Positions 17,041 to 26,276 are shown, counted from the first letter of the stretch. The stretch: DNA of 64,000 bases from Pseudochelatococcus lubricantis (GCF_011762225.1 NZ_JAASQI010000001.1:62001-126000); one strand, 5' to 3'. Notes: generated by a model from the letters alone, not told the origin. Numbers and translations: made by a program.

Positions 17041-18612
17041 TCAGGCCTCCGTCGCCAGTTGCGGCAGGTGCGTGGCAAACCAGTCACGCAACTCGTGCAA
17101 CGCGGGATGGGAGAGATTGCGGCGCAGATATTCGCCGATGCGCGGCAGGTGCGCCAGATAGGCGGGCTTGCCGTCGCGCCGGTCGAGTCGCACGAAGAGG
17201 CCGAACAGCTTCGTCGCGCGCTGTGCGCCGAGGATGGCATAGGCGCGCGTCAGCGCCTCGGCATCGAAGGCGGGATCCCGCGCGCGCCGCTCCCGTGCAT
17301 AGAGCGCGAGCAGCCGCAGTTCGAGTTCCGGCGAAACGGTGACGCGGGCATCCTGCAACAAAGAGGCGAGATCGTAGGCCGGGTGGCTCATCACTGCGTC
17401 CTGGAAGTCGATCAGCCCGACGCGCGCCACGCCCTGCCTGCTCTTCAGCCAGATCAGGTTCGGGGAGTGGAAGTCGCGCAGCGCCCAGGTGTGAGGGCCG
17501 GCGGTCACCTCGTTCAGCAGGCCGGTCCAGATGCGGCCGAAGGCCTCGCGCCCCGCATTCGGCACGAATCGCTCCGCCCGGTAGGGCAGATACCATTCGA
17601 GCAGCAGGCGCACCTCGATCGTCAGCGCGTCGAGATCGTAGGGCGGTATGGCATGGTCCACGCCCTCGACGACCGGCAGGACATCCGGCACCGGCGAGGC
17701 ATGCAGGCGGGCGAGCAGACGCACCGCCTCCGCGTAGCGCTCCGGAATGGGCCCCGCCGCGTCCGCCACGCCCTCGCCGCCGAAGTCCTCGACCAGCAGC
17801 AGGCCCGCGTCTAGGTCCTGCCCGTAGATGACCGGCGCGCTGAAGCCGAGCGCCCGCAGACCCCGGTCCACGGCGACGAAGGCATGCACGGATTCCGACA
17901 GGCGGGCGACCACGTGATAGGGCTTCTCCCGCCCCAGAGTGGGAACCTTCGGGCGCGGTGGCGAGAACATCAGGATCGCCGTCTCGCCGCCGGGTTTCGT
18001 CACCCGCTCGTAGCGCCTGCTCGACGCATCGCCGTAGATCGGCTTGCGCTCCCCGAGGCCCCATCCCGCGCGGTCGAGCACGGTGCGCACGGCCTTGAAA
18101 TCCGCGAGCCACGCCGCCCGGCTGCCCGTCGCCGTCAGTACCGCGACCCGCTCGCCCTCCAGCCCCGGCACCAGCCGCAGGTTCACGTCGAGCCGGTCGG
18201 CCGTCAGGTATTCTCCCGCGCGATCCGGCCATTCCACCAGCACGACGGCGTCCTCAATGGCCTCGTCCCAGCCCAGATTGTCGAGTTCCAGCGGGTCGGA
18301 GATGCGGTAGAGATCGGCGTGCACGACATTGCCGCGCGCTGTCTCGTAAAGCTGCATCAGCGTGAAGGTCGGACTCGGCACCTCAAGTCCGGGATCGCCG
18401 GCGAAGGCGCGCACGAAGGCGCGCGCGAAGGTCGTCTTTCCCGCGCCCAGATCGCCCGAGAGCGTGATGAGATCGCCGGGCTGCGATTCGTCCGCGAGCA
18501 CGCGGGCGAAATGTTCCGTCGCCGCCTCGTCGCCGAGGCGCACCGCCCAGGTCGTCATGGACGATGTCGCCGGCGTTCCGGCCGCGCCCGTGCTGGTTCC
18601 ATTATCCGTCAT
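17041..18612 (-). CDS. tsaE: TsaE ATPase fused to AmgK-like phosphotransferase
   Basis: The 523-residue protein has two parts. Residues ~20-170 are TsaE, the ATPase of the tRNA t6A37 threonylcarbamoyl transferase complex, with Walker A GDLGAGKTTFAR at 53-64 and FTLMQLYE / HADLYR signatures. Residues ~190-523 are an aminoglycoside-phosphotransferase-fold kinase with catalytic DFHSPNLIWL and metal-binding GLIDFQDAVMSHPAYDLAS, matching AmgK, the MurNAc/GlcNAc C1 kinase of wall recycling. The fusion is a known alphaproteobacterial arrangement. The ATG overlaps the divL stop as ATGA. Downstream lies the MurU-like uridylyltransferase, which would use the kinase product. Confidence 0.9.
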   Translation of the reverse strand: MTDNGTSTGAAGTPATSSMTTWAVRLGDEAATEHFARVLADESQPGDLITLSGDLGAGKTTFARAFVRAFAGDPGLEVPSPTFTLMQLYETARGNVVHADLYRISDPLELDNLGWDEAIEDAVVLVEWPDRAGEYLTADRLDVNLRLVPGLEGERVAVLTATGSRAAWLADFKAVRTVLDRAGWGLGERKPIYGDASSRRYERVTKPGGETAILMFSPPRPKVPTLGREKPYHVVARLSESVHAFVAVDRGLRALGFSAPVIYGQDLDAGLLLVEDFGGEGVADAAGPIPERYAEAVRLLARLHASPVPDVLPVVEGVDHAIPPYDLDALTIEVRLLLEWYLPYRAERFVPNAGREAFGRIWTGLLNEVTAGPHTWALRDFHSPNLIWLKSRQGVARVGLIDFQDAVMSHPAYDLASLLQDARVTVSPELELRLLALYARERRARDPAFDAEALTRAYAILGAQRATKLFGLFVRLDRRDGKPAYLAHLPRIGEYLRRNLSHPALHELRDWFATHLPQLATEA

Positions 18613-21152
18613 GCGGCGGCTTCTCCGGCTTCACCCGCCTTGTCCTGCGCACGCGCGAGCGGGAATATGCAGACGATCCGCGTGCCCTGCCCGGGGACCG
18701 ATTCCACCTCGACGCGCCCGCCGTGCAGTTCCACGAACGAGCCGACGAGCGACAGGCCGACACCCACCGAAAGCCGCATGCCCGTCGCGGCCTGCGCGCG
18801 CGAGAACAGCCGCTCCGCCTCGCCGGGAGCCATTCCCGGCCCGTCGTCCGCGACCGATATACGGATATCCTCGCCGCCGCGCACCGCGCCCACGACGATC
18901 GTCCCGCCTTCCGGCGAGGCATTGACCGCGTTGGACAGCAGATTGTAGAGCACCTGCCGCACCCGGCGGGCATCGCCGATGAAGACGCCGATATCCACCG
19001 GCACATCGACGCGCAGCCGCACGGCCTTTTCCGCCAGCCTGTCCTCGATGCCACGGATGGCGCCGGCGACCGCCTCGGCCACATCGACATCGCCCATGTT
19101 CATCTCGACGCCGCCGTTGTCGATGCTGGCGAGGTCCAGAATGTCGTTGATCAGCGCCAGCAGGCTTTCCGACGAGCGTGTAATGTGGTCCGCGTACTCG
19201 CGCTGCTTGGCATTGAGCGGCCCCACGGTCTCCTCCGCCAGCAGCTGGGCGAAGCCGATGGCGCTGGTGAGCGGGGAGCGCAGCTCATAGGAAACATGAT
19301 GCACGAAATCGTCGCGGATGCGCGACGCTTTTTCGAGCGCCTCGTTGCGCTCGGTCAGCGCCCGCTCGACATTGACGCTGGCTGTCATGTCCGTGACGGT
19401 GAGCAGGGTCGAGCCGTCCGGCAGGGGTGCCGTGGCGCAATCGAGCGTGGCGCCATCCTTGCGCACGACGCGGAACGTATGCGCGGTGCGGGCGTCGTGC
19501 AGGCCGGCGACCGCCATGCGGATGTCGCGCCAGACAGCGGCATCCGTGGAGCGCGCGGCGCAATGGCCGGCGATGGCGTCGACATGCGGGCGCGAGGCGA
19601 TCAGGCTGTCGTCGAGTTCCCAGAGTTCGGAGAAGGCAGGGTTCGACAGCGTCAGCCCGCCGTCCGAGCCGAACACGGCGACGCCCTCGCGCAGCGAATC
19701 GAGTGTCTCGCCCTGGATGCGCATCAGCGCGTTGTACCGCGATTCCAGCGTGAACCGCTCTGTCGCGTCGTCGAAGACGTAGGTCACGCCGCCCTGCGGG
19801 TTCGGTGTGATGGCGACGCGCAGCGTGCGTCCGTCCGGCAGATACCACCAGTGATCCTGCGGCGCGCTCGCGCCATACGCGGCGAACAGCTCGCGCTTCC
19901 AGGCGCGGAAGTCGGCCTGCTCCGGCAGCTTGCGCTCGCCGCGCAGCCGTTCGAGAATGTCGCCGTCGCCGGGCACGGTTTCCAGAAAGTCGGCGTCGAG
20001 CGCCCAGAGCCTGCGATAGGCAGCGTTGTGAAACACCAGCCGCTTGTCCGCGTCGAAGATCGCCACCGCCGTGGGCAGCTTGTCCAGCGTGCGGGCATGC
20101 GCCTCCCGCAGACGTTCGAGATCGGCGCGCGCCTCCTCCAGCGCCGTCACGTCGCTCGCCGTGCCGGCCGCGCCGCTGCCGCCGGGGCTCTCGACGATCT
20201 CCAGCGACAGCCGCGTTCCACCCGCCGCGGTCGTCACGCGGCCGGTGTAGATCGCCCCCTCCGCGATGCGCGTCCGAACGGCACGGCGCGCGTCCTCGTC
20301 GAGCAGCTCAACCTGCCGCGCCACGACCTCGGCACCGTCCGCCGCACCCACCGCCGCCGCGTAGGCGAGATTGGCCCAGATCAGCGCGCCTTCGCGGTCA
20401 CGCAGCCATATGGGCTGCGCCATGGCGTCGAGCATGGTGCGCAGCGCCGCGAGGTCGCCGCGCGCGGCTGTGAGCGAATCGCGGGCGCGGGCGAGTTCCT
20501 GCCTGTCCGTCGTCATCTCGCGCAGGCGAAAGACCGCCTGCCCGCTGATGGCCCGCCCGTCCGCCTCGAAATAGCGGCCGTCCAGCGCGCGCACGCCCAG
20601 GTGAAACCGTTCGCCGCCGTTCTTCAGCGCATCGAGCGCGGCGTCCAGCGCCTGCGCGTGCGAGGGCGCGAGCCAGGCGCCGAAGGCCAGCACGCGCCGC
20701 GCCGACTGCCCCGGCACCGCAATGCCGGCGTCGCCCTCGATGACGGGTTCGCTGTCCCGCCCCGGCCAGCTCACGATCACCTGCGGATCGCTGGCGATCA
20801 GGGTGACATGCCGGTCGTGCCGCGCGCGCAGATCGTTCAGCTCCCGCAGCAGGGCGGTCGTCGCCATGCGCCCGCGCGCGCGTTCGCGCGCCAGCGCAGC
20901 AGCCGCGAGCGCGAAGGCGACCGCGAGACCGGCGAAACCCGTGAGAACGATGGCGGATCGGGGTGTGTAGCGCAGTGCAAAACCGTCAACGGCGCCGTCT
21001 GCCTCGCCGCTGGTCGCGCCCACCGCGTCCGCAACGCCGCCGGCGGCAAGGAGTGTCGTGAGCAGGCCCGCGCACACGGCCGCGCGGCGGGCGCGCACCG
21101 ACAATGCAGCCCCGCACCGACGCCAATGCCTGCGCGCCATCGCCCTCATCAT
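18609..21152 (-). CDS. divL: DivL-like PAS-domain pseudokinase with Tyr in place of the phosphoacceptor His
   Basis: The 847-residue protein has an N-terminal signal or membrane segment, a second membrane span near residues 65-90, several PAS-like repeats (about 110-600) and a histidine-kinase core. In the H-box the normal SHELR reads SYELR (HVSYELRSPLT), putting Tyr622 where the phosphoacceptor His belongs, the hallmark of DivL. ATP-lid boxes are intact: NAVNASPEGG, DDGPGMAPGEA and GVGLSLV. In Caulobacter DivL controls CckA and thereby CtrA and cell-cycle progression at the pole. Position upstream of tsaE/amgK agrees with alphaproteobacterial gene order. The gene overlaps tsaE by 4 bp. An ATG four codons in is an equally possible start. 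Confidence 0.88.
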   Translation of the reverse strand: MMRAMARRHWRRCGAALSVRARRAAVCAGLLTTLLAAGGVADAVGATSGEADGAVDGFALRYTPRSAIVLTGFAGLAVAFALAAAALARERARGRMATTALLRELNDLRARHDRHVTLIASDPQVIVSWPGRDSEPVIEGDAGIAVPGQSARRVLAFGAWLAPSHAQALDAALDALKNGGERFHLGVRALDGRYFEADGRAISGQAVFRLREMTTDRQELARARDSLTAARGDLAALRTMLDAMAQPIWLRDREGALIWANLAYAAAVGAADGAEVVARQVELLDEDARRAVRTRIAEGAIYTGRVTTAAGGTRLSLEIVESPGGSGAAGTASDVTALEEARADLERLREAHARTLDKLPTAVAIFDADKRLVFHNAAYRRLWALDADFLETVPGDGDILERLRGERKLPEQADFRAWKRELFAAYGASAPQDHWWYLPDGRTLRVAITPNPQGGVTYVFDDATERFTLESRYNALMRIQGETLDSLREGVAVFGSDGGLTLSNPAFSELWELDDSLIASRPHVDAIAGHCAARSTDAAVWRDIRMAVAGLHDARTAHTFRVVRKDGATLDCATAPLPDGSTLLTVTDMTASVNVERALTERNEALEKASRIRDDFVHHVSYELRSPLTSAIGFAQLLAEETVGPLNAKQREYADHITRSSESLLALINDILDLASIDNGGVEMNMGDVDVAEAVAGAIRGIEDRLAEKAVRLRVDVPVDIGVFIGDARRVRQVLYNLLSNAVNASPEGGTIVVGAVRGGEDIRISVADDGPGMAPGEAERLFSRAQAATGMRLSVGVGLSLVGSFVELHGGRVEVESVPGQGTRIVCIFPLARAQDKAGEAGEAAA

Positions 21153-21392
21153 CCCCGCCCGAAGAGCCTGCCCGGAAAGTTTTGCCGATAATACCCGCCC
21201 GGCGAAAAACCGAGCCGCGAATCACCAGTACATTAACGTTTCGTGCAGCTCATCAGAAAGTGGTTAACGGGGAGGAAACGCAGCCTGCCCCCAGCTATCT
21301 GGACTTCCCGGACAGGGGGAATCGTCAAACGATTCAATATGTCGCAGCCGGACGTTCACAAGCGCCCGGCCGCGCCCGGCCAAGCTGCCGCC

Positions 21393-22790
21393 TCAGTAGC
21401 GGTAGTGGTCCGCCTTGAACGGCCCGTTCGCGGAGACGCCGATATAGGTCGCCTGCTCGTCCGTCAGCTTCGTCAGCGTGACGCCGATCTTGGCGAGGTG
21501 CAGCGACGCGACCTTTTCGTCGAGGTGCTTGGGCAGCGTGTAGACCTTCTTCTCATATTCGCCGCGCTTCGTGTGCAGCTCGATCTGCGCCAGCGTCTGG
21601 TTGGTGAAGGAGGCCGACATCACGAAGGAGGGATGGCCCGTGGCGTTGCCGAGGTTCACCAGACGGCCTTCCGACAGCAGGATGATGCGCTTGCCGTCGG
21701 GGAAGGTGATCTCGTCCACCTGCGGCTTGATGTTGTCCCACTGGAAGTTGCGCAGCGACCCGACCTGGATCTCGTTGTCGAAGTGGCCGATGTTGCAGAC
21801 GATGGCGCGGTCCTTCATCGCGCGCATGTGCTCAAGGGTGATGATGTCCTTGTTGCCGGTCGCCGTGACGAAGATGTCGGCGCGCGGCGCCGCCTGCTCC
21901 ATCGTCACCACCTCATAGCCTTCCATCGCCGCTTGCAGGGCGCAGATGGGGTCGATCTCGGAGACGAGCACGCGGCAGCCCGCGTTGCGCAGCGAGGCGG
22001 CGGAGCCCTTGCCCACATCGCCGAAGCCCGCCACCATGGCGACCTTGCCGGCCATCATCACGTCGGTGCCGCGGCGGATGCCGTCAACCAGCGACTCGCG
22101 GCAGCCGTAGAGGTTGTCGAACTTCGACTTGGTGACCGAGTCGTTGACGTTAATCGCCGGGAACAGCAGGTTGCCCTCCCGCTCCATGATGTAGAGACGG
22201 TGCACGCCCGTCGTCGTCTCCTCGGACACGCCCACGATGTTGGCCGCAAGTTCCGCGAACCAGCCGGGCTTTTCGGAAAGCGTGCGGCGGATGAGCGCGA
22301 ACAGCACCTCCTCCTCCTCGGAGGACGGCTTTTCGAGGAAGGCCGCGTCGCCCTGCTCGGCACGCAGGCCGAGATGAACCAGCAGCGTCGCGTCGCCGCC
22401 GTCGTCCAGGATGAGGTTCGGCGTGCCGCCGTCGCCCCATTCCAGAATCCGGCGCGTGTAGTTCCAGTATTCCTCCAGCGTCTCGCCCTTCACGGCGAAC
22501 ACCGGCACGCCCGCGGCCGCTATCGCCGCCGCCGCGTGGTCCTGCGTGGAATAGATGTTGCAGGAAGCCCAGCGCACGTCGGCGCCCAGCGCCTTCAGCG
22601 TCTCGATGAGCACCGCCGTCTGGATCGTCATGTGCAGGGAGCCGGCGATTCGCGCGCCCTTCAGCGGCTGCGACGGGCCAAATTCCTCGCGCACCGCGAT
22701 CAGGCCGGGCATCTCCGTTTCGGCGATGGAGATTTCCTTGCGGCCCCAGTCGGCCAGCGACAGATCCTTGACGACATAATCCTGCGACAT
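21393..22790 (-). CDS. ahcY: S-adenosylhomocysteine hydrolase
   Basis: This 465-residue NAD-dependent enzyme splits S-adenosylhomocysteine into adenosine and homocysteine, removing the product inhibitor of methyltransferases. Signatures seen: [13 protein letters not shown] near residues 54-66, the NAD fold [10 protein letters not shown] near 250, [13 protein letters not shown] with the active-site lysine near 220, and the C-terminal KADHYRY that closes the NAD site of the neighbouring subunit. ATG 22790 gives the family N-terminus ([13 protein letters not shown]). It is preceded by its own promoter and a 20-bp palindrome in the 130-bp gap after the HPr gene, so it is probably an independent transcription unit. 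Confidence 0.96.
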   Translation of the reverse strand: MSQDYVVKDLSLADWGRKEISIAETEMPGLIAVREEFGPSQPLKGARIAGSLHMTIQTAVLIETLKALGADVRWASCNIYSTQDHAAAAIAAAGVPVFAVKGETLEEYWNYTRRILEWGDGGTPNLILDDGGDATLLVHLGLRAEQGDAAFLEKPSSEEEEVLFALIRRTLSEKPGWFAELAANIVGVSEETTTGVHRLYIMEREGNLLFPAINVNDSVTKSKFDNLYGCRESLVDGIRRGTDVMMAGKVAMVAGFGDVGKGSAASLRNAGCRVLVSEIDPICALQAAMEGYEVVTMEQAAPRADIFVTATGNKDIITLEHMRAMKDRAIVCNIGHFDNEIQVGSLRNFQWDNIKPQVDEITFPDGKRIILLSEGRLVNLGNATGHPSFVMSASFTNQTLAQIELHTKRGEYEKKVYTLPKHLDEKVASLHLAKIGVTLTKLTDEQATYIGVSANGPFKADHYRY

Positions 22791-22850
22791 GAACAGCGTC
22801 CCATCCTGAAGTGCGGTTCCGGCGTGCGGGCACACGCCGTTCTGGTCCGC

Positions 22851-22879
22851 TCTATAGCAGCGTCAGGAAAGAACGGCAA
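22851..22879 (-). promoter_or_regulatory. Sigma-70-type promoter of ahcY
   Basis: On the minus strand TTGCCG (22879-22874) and TATAGA (22856-22851) are separated by exactly 17 bp, about 60 bp upstream of the ahcY start codon. Confidence 0.55.
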
Positions 22880-22884
22880 TAAGC

Positions 22885-22904
22885 ATATAAAGAAGTCTTT
22901 ATAT
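22885..22904. promoter_or_regulatory. Palindromic operator upstream of ahcY
   Basis: ATATAAAGA-AG-TCTTTATAT is a perfect 9-bp inverted repeat with a 2-bp centre, immediately upstream of the ahcY -35 box. It looks like the site of a dimeric winged-helix regulator; an ArsR-type SAH-responsive regulator (SahR) is a candidate for ahcY, but no such gene is in the window. Confidence 0.55.
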
Positions 22905-22920
22905 AGAAAACGCGCCAGAC

Positions 22921-23265
22921 CTACTCGTCCTCTCCGAAACGGTCGGCGAGCAGCGCCTCGATGGCGTCGAGCGCCTCGACGGCTTGCGGGCCGGAGGCGG
23001 CCACGACGATGGTGGTTCCCTTGGCGGCGGCGAGCGTCAGCAGGCCCATGATCGAGCGGCCGCCGACTGTTTCCCCGCAGCGGGTGACAGTGACCTCCGC
23101 ATCGAAGCGGTCAACCGTCTGGACGAACTTGGCGGAGGCGCGCGCGTGCAGTCCCTTGCGGTTGATGATCGGCAGCTCGCGCGGCGGCACGGCCGCGCCG
23201 TCTCCGGCATCCGGGGATGCGTTGTCGGTATGTCGGGGGGCGGCGCTGTCAACGGAGTCGGTCAA
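22921..23265 (-). CDS. ptsH: HPr-family phosphocarrier protein (regulatory PTS)
   Basis: The HPr core (RELPIINRKGLHARASAKFVQ) carries the phosphorylatable histidine, His40 from the chosen start, and a GRSIMGLLTLAA segment with Ser71, the HprK target position. No ATG precedes the core. TTG at 23265, with GAAGAG upstream, gives 114 residues including a 28-residue acidic/Pro-rich extension that is longer than usual; a downstream or further upstream non-ATG start cannot be excluded. With EIIA and HprK just upstream it forms the incomplete, permease-free PTS typical of alphaproteobacteria, which signals nitrogen and carbon status rather than importing sugar. Confidence 0.83.
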   Translation of the reverse strand: MTDSVDSAAPRHTDNASPDAGDGAAVPPRELPIINRKGLHARASAKFVQTVDRFDAEVTVTRCGETVGGRSIMGLLTLAAAKGTTIVVAASGPQAVEALDAIEALLADRFGEDE

Positions 23266-23412
23266 GGTCGGGCACTCTTCGCACGGCGCCTTACCCGGCG
23301 CAAAACAGTTCAGGCGCAACAGTCACAGGCGTGATCGCGGCCACACCGGCAGCATCCGCGCCGCGCACCTTTCAGGTAACCGCTTCAGCCGGCCTGTTCA
23401 ACACACAAACGT

Positions 23413-23432
23413 GCGCTCCTTCGGCGGAGCGC
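23413..23432 (-). other. Stable hairpin after the EIIA gene
   Basis: GCGCTCC (23413-23419) pairs perfectly with GGAGCGC (23426-23432) around a 6-nt loop, 8 bp downstream of the EIIA stop. It lacks a T tract, so partial termination or mRNA stabilisation ahead of the HPr gene is more likely than full termination. Confidence 0.4.
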
Positions 23433-23439
23433 CGCGACG

Positions 23440-23841
23440 TCACCGCCCCGTCAGGACGTGGCTGGCGACGTTGATGTACTTGCGGCCCGCCTCCTGGGCC
23501 TCGATCACCGCCTCGTCGAGCGGATGATCTTCCCTTACCGAGGCAAGCTTGATGAGCAGGGGCAGGTTGATCCCGGCGATCACCTCCACCTTGCTGCCGT
23601 TCATGCATGAAATGGCGAGGTTAGACGGCGTGCCGCCGAACATGTCGGTCAGCACGACCACGCCGTCCCCGGCATCTGCTCTGCATACGGCCGACAGGAT
23701 ATCCTGTCGACAGCCGTCCATATCGTCTTCCGGACCGATAGCGACGGTCTCCAGCTGTTTTTGCGGACCGACGACATGCTCCAGCGCGGCGCGAAATTCC
23801 GTCGCCAGAGAACCGTGAGTCACCAATACGAGACCGATCAT
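23440..23841 (-). CDS. PTS EIIA, mannose/fructose-type (regulatory)
   Basis: The 133-residue single-domain EIIA of the mannose family starts MIGLVLVTHGSLA, with His9 as phosphorylation site, and contains VVVLTDMFGGTPSNLA near residues 62-77. No IIB, IIC or IID partner is present. In rhizobia and related bacteria this EIIA (sometimes called ManX or EIIA-Man) works with HPr, EI-Ntr and HprK as a phosphorelay that affects the ChvG/ChvI pathway and carbon use. It lies 41 bp downstream of hprK in the same direction. Confidence 0.92.
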   Translation of the reverse strand: MIGLVLVTHGSLATEFRAALEHVVGPQKQLETVAIGPEDDMDGCRQDILSAVCRADAGDGVVVLTDMFGGTPSNLAISCMNGSKVEVIAGINLPLLIKLASVREDHPLDEAVIEAQEAGRKYINVASHVLTGR

Positions 23842-23882
23842 TCAGAACCCTGTATCACCGTCACGATCCATGACAGGAGCAA

Positions 23883-24416
23883 TCATTTTGTGCATTGCAC
23901 GGAAAAGTGCAAGGGTTCTAAGTTCATTTTGTCATCGTTCAGCCATAAACCGCGCCTGCCGCCGCTTTCTCGTTGCGCAACAAGGCAGTCGACCACGTCG
24001 GCTGCGTCGATGAGGCCGCCGATGGCGAGACGCGGGAGAACTATTTCCAACACTGTGGTCATTTTGTCGCACGACTCAGGTAACCGTGGAGGTGTCACGT
24101 CGACGTCGACGACCATCCCGATCACGGCGGCGGGCTCGTGGGGAACCCTCACGATTCCCACGCCGCGCACCTCCAGCAGGCCCGCGATGGGCGCCACGGT
24201 TTCCGCCAACAGCCTGCCGTGAATGGCCGTCAGCCGCACGCGGTCGTCGCTGACGAGGCGGGCGAAGCGCCCGCCGCGCGCCGCGCGGTCGATCAGCCGG
24301 CGGGCGAACGTCGACTTGCCCGTTCCCGAACGGCCGCGGATCAGCACCCCCGTTTCGCCGATGACGACCGCCGTGGCGTGCTGCGTTTGCGAGCGCGGCT
24401 GGGTGTCCTGCGCCAT
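23883..24416 (-). CDS. hprK: HPr kinase/phosphorylase, short alphaproteobacterial form
   Basis: At 177 residues this is the truncated HprK typical of alphaproteobacteria, lacking the N-terminal domain of Gram-positive enzymes. The P-loop GRSGTGKST is at residues 28-36, and a capping segment LLEVRGVGIVRVP near 84-96 holds the conserved E-V-R-G-V/I-G signature. It phosphorylates or dephosphorylates the serine of HPr. ATG 24416 has GAGGGCGAG just upstream and follows the chvG stop by 7 bp, so it is in the chvIG operon. Mutants in related genera link HprK to the ChvG/ChvI response, consistent with this layout. Confidence 0.92.
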   Translation of the reverse strand: MAQDTQPRSQTQHATAVVIGETGVLIRGRSGTGKSTFARRLIDRAARGGRFARLVSDDRVRLTAIHGRLLAETVAPIAGLLEVRGVGIVRVPHEPAAVIGMVVDVDVTPPRLPESCDKMTTVLEIVLPRLAIGGLIDAADVVDCLVAQRESGGRRGLWLNDDKMNLEPLHFSVQCTK

Positions 24417-24423
24417 CTCGCCC

Positions 24424-26223
24424 TCAGTCCTCCTGCACGAGGGCGGGCAGGCGCACAACGAAACGGGCGCCGGCGCGCCCTTCCGGCGCGCCCGGCTGCG
24501 GCGTGCAGTTGCCGGCCTCGATCCGCCCCCGGTGCGCCTCGACGATCTGGCGCGAGATCGACAGGCCGAGACCGGAGTTCTGGCCGAACTTCTGTTCCGG
24601 GCGATCCGTGTAGAAACGCTCGAACACGCGCTCCAGCGCATGCTCGGGAATGCCGGGCCCGTCATCCTCCACGGCCACGACCACGTCGCCGCCCTCCCGC
24701 GCGAGGGAGACGCGGATTTCGCCGTCCGGCGGCGAGAACGACAGTGCGTTGTCGACGAGGTTGTTCAGCACCTGTCCCAGCCGGCCGTCCTGGCCGAGCA
24801 CGAGGAAATCCCGGCCCGGATCGTCAACGGCCGCGACCGTCACGGTGATGGGATGGTCATGGACGCCCCGCGCCACGGCCGCGACCGCCTCCACGAGCTG
24901 CAGCACGTCGACGGGCTCCGCCTCGATGCGCGCCAGCTCGGCGTCGAGGCGCGAGGCGTCGGAAATGTCGCTGATCAGCCGGTCCAGCCGTTTCACGTCC
25001 TGCTGGATCACCGCCATCAGCCGCGCGCGCGCTTCATCGTTGCGCGCCAGCGGCAGGGTCTCGACGGCGCTGCGCAGGGAGGTCAGCGGATTCTTCAGCT
25101 CGTGCGCCACATCGGCGGCAAAGCTCTCGATGGCGTCGATCCGGCGGTAGAGTGCCTGCGTCATGTCGCGCAGCGCCCCCGACAGGTGGCCGATCTCGTC
25201 CGACCGGTCGGTAAAGTCGGGAATCTCCTGCCGGGACTTGATGCCCCGACGCACGCGCTCCGCCGCCTCGGCCAGCCGCCGCACCGGGCCGGCGATGGTG
25301 CCCGCGAGCAGCACGGACAGCACCGTCATCACCGCGGCGGCGACGGCGAACACCCGCAGCAGTGCCCAGCGCTCGCCGGCGATGATGGCGTCGATGTCGC
25401 CACCCTGCGTGGAAAGCAGCAGCGCGCCGCGCACCGTGCGCAGCCGTTGGATCGGCACCGACACATAGACGATTGTCTGGCCCTGCCCATTGACGCGGAC
25501 AGTGCTGGCGGCCGTGCCGGACAGGGCCTGCTTCACCTCGGCGAGATTGCGGCCGTTGGCCGTGCTTATCTCCTCCGAGAAGCCGGAACTGCCGCCGCCG
25601 AAAAGCCGGGTGAGCGGCGCGGTCCAGTCGCGCACCCGCTCCAGCGGGCCCGGCTGCTGGTCGATGGGCGGCAGGTCGTAGCGCAGGATGTCGCCGCGCG
25701 AATAGAAGTGCCGGGAGTCGAGCAGCAGCATCCCTTCCCGGTCGTAGATGCGGGCGCGGGTGCGCGTCGGCGTAACGAGGCGGCGCAGCACCGGCGCCAC
25801 CTGCTCCGGATTGATGGAGAAATCGAGCGGGGACAGGTCGTCGCCGAGCCCGAGGCTCTCGCCGGCCTGAAGCTGCAGCAGCCGGTCGGGATCGATGGTG
25901 ATGGTGTCCGTCTCGACCGTGGCGGAGGCAGCGATGGCGCCGGCGATGATCTCGCCCTGGATGAGCAAGCTCTGCGTGCGCGCCTCGATGAGGCCGGCAC
26001 GGAACTGATTGAGGTAGAGAAAGCCGAGCAGCAGCGCGACGAGGCCGGCGAGATTGAGCAGCACGATGCGCCGCGTCAGGCTGGAAAGGCCTCGCCGCAG
26101 CACGCCGCGCAGCATGCGCCGTCCCGCGCGCCGCCACCAGCGCCGCGCGCCGGCGCGGGGCGGGGTGGCGGGCGCCTCGGCGGAAGCCCGGGCAACGCCT
26201 GTGTCAGGATACTCGATCGTCAT
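24424..26223 (-). CDS. chvG: Sensor histidine kinase ChvG (ExoS/BvrS orthologue)
   Basis: The 599-residue inner-membrane kinase has one span near residues 52-70, a periplasmic sensor of about 220 residues, a second span near 290-310, a HAMP segment (AGPVRRLAEAAERV) and a HisKA core with VAHELKNPL (phosphoacceptor His374). The ATPase has NLVDNALSFSP, DDGPGIPEHA and GLGLSIS. In rhizobia, Agrobacterium and Brucella this kinase responds to acid or host signals and controls exopolysaccharide, motility and envelope genes through ChvI. chvI lies 53 bp upstream and hprK 7 bp downstream. Confidence 0.95.
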   Translation of the reverse strand: MTIEYPDTGVARASAEAPATPPRAGARRWWRRAGRRMLRGVLRRGLSSLTRRIVLLNLAGLVALLLGFLYLNQFRAGLIEARTQSLLIQGEIIAGAIAASATVETDTITIDPDRLLQLQAGESLGLGDDLSPLDFSINPEQVAPVLRRLVTPTRTRARIYDREGMLLLDSRHFYSRGDILRYDLPPIDQQPGPLERVRDWTAPLTRLFGGGSSGFSEEISTANGRNLAEVKQALSGTAASTVRVNGQGQTIVYVSVPIQRLRTVRGALLLSTQGGDIDAIIAGERWALLRVFAVAAAVMTVLSVLLAGTIAGPVRRLAEAAERVRRGIKSRQEIPDFTDRSDEIGHLSGALRDMTQALYRRIDAIESFAADVAHELKNPLTSLRSAVETLPLARNDEARARLMAVIQQDVKRLDRLISDISDASRLDAELARIEAEPVDVLQLVEAVAAVARGVHDHPITVTVAAVDDPGRDFLVLGQDGRLGQVLNNLVDNALSFSPPDGEIRVSLAREGGDVVVAVEDDGPGIPEHALERVFERFYTDRPEQKFGQNSGLGLSISRQIVEAHRGRIEAGNCTPQPGAPEGRAGARFVVRLPALVQED

Positions 26224-26276
26224 CGCCCATCAGCGTGTCATCGTGATCAGCCGGCCGGGCCGCCGCGCGGGTTCGG

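Noticed and set aside
21232-21268. CtrA boxes upstream of divL
   Set aside because: TTAACCA-like and TTAA half-sites occur, but about 28 bp apart rather than TTAA-N7-TTAA.
22791-22920. SAH or SAM riboswitch upstream of ahcY
   Set aside because: The leader is short, a promoter sits within it, and none of the conserved core pairings could be drawn.
23413-23432. Full terminator after the EIIA gene
   Set aside because: The hairpin is strong, but no T tract follows on the minus strand.
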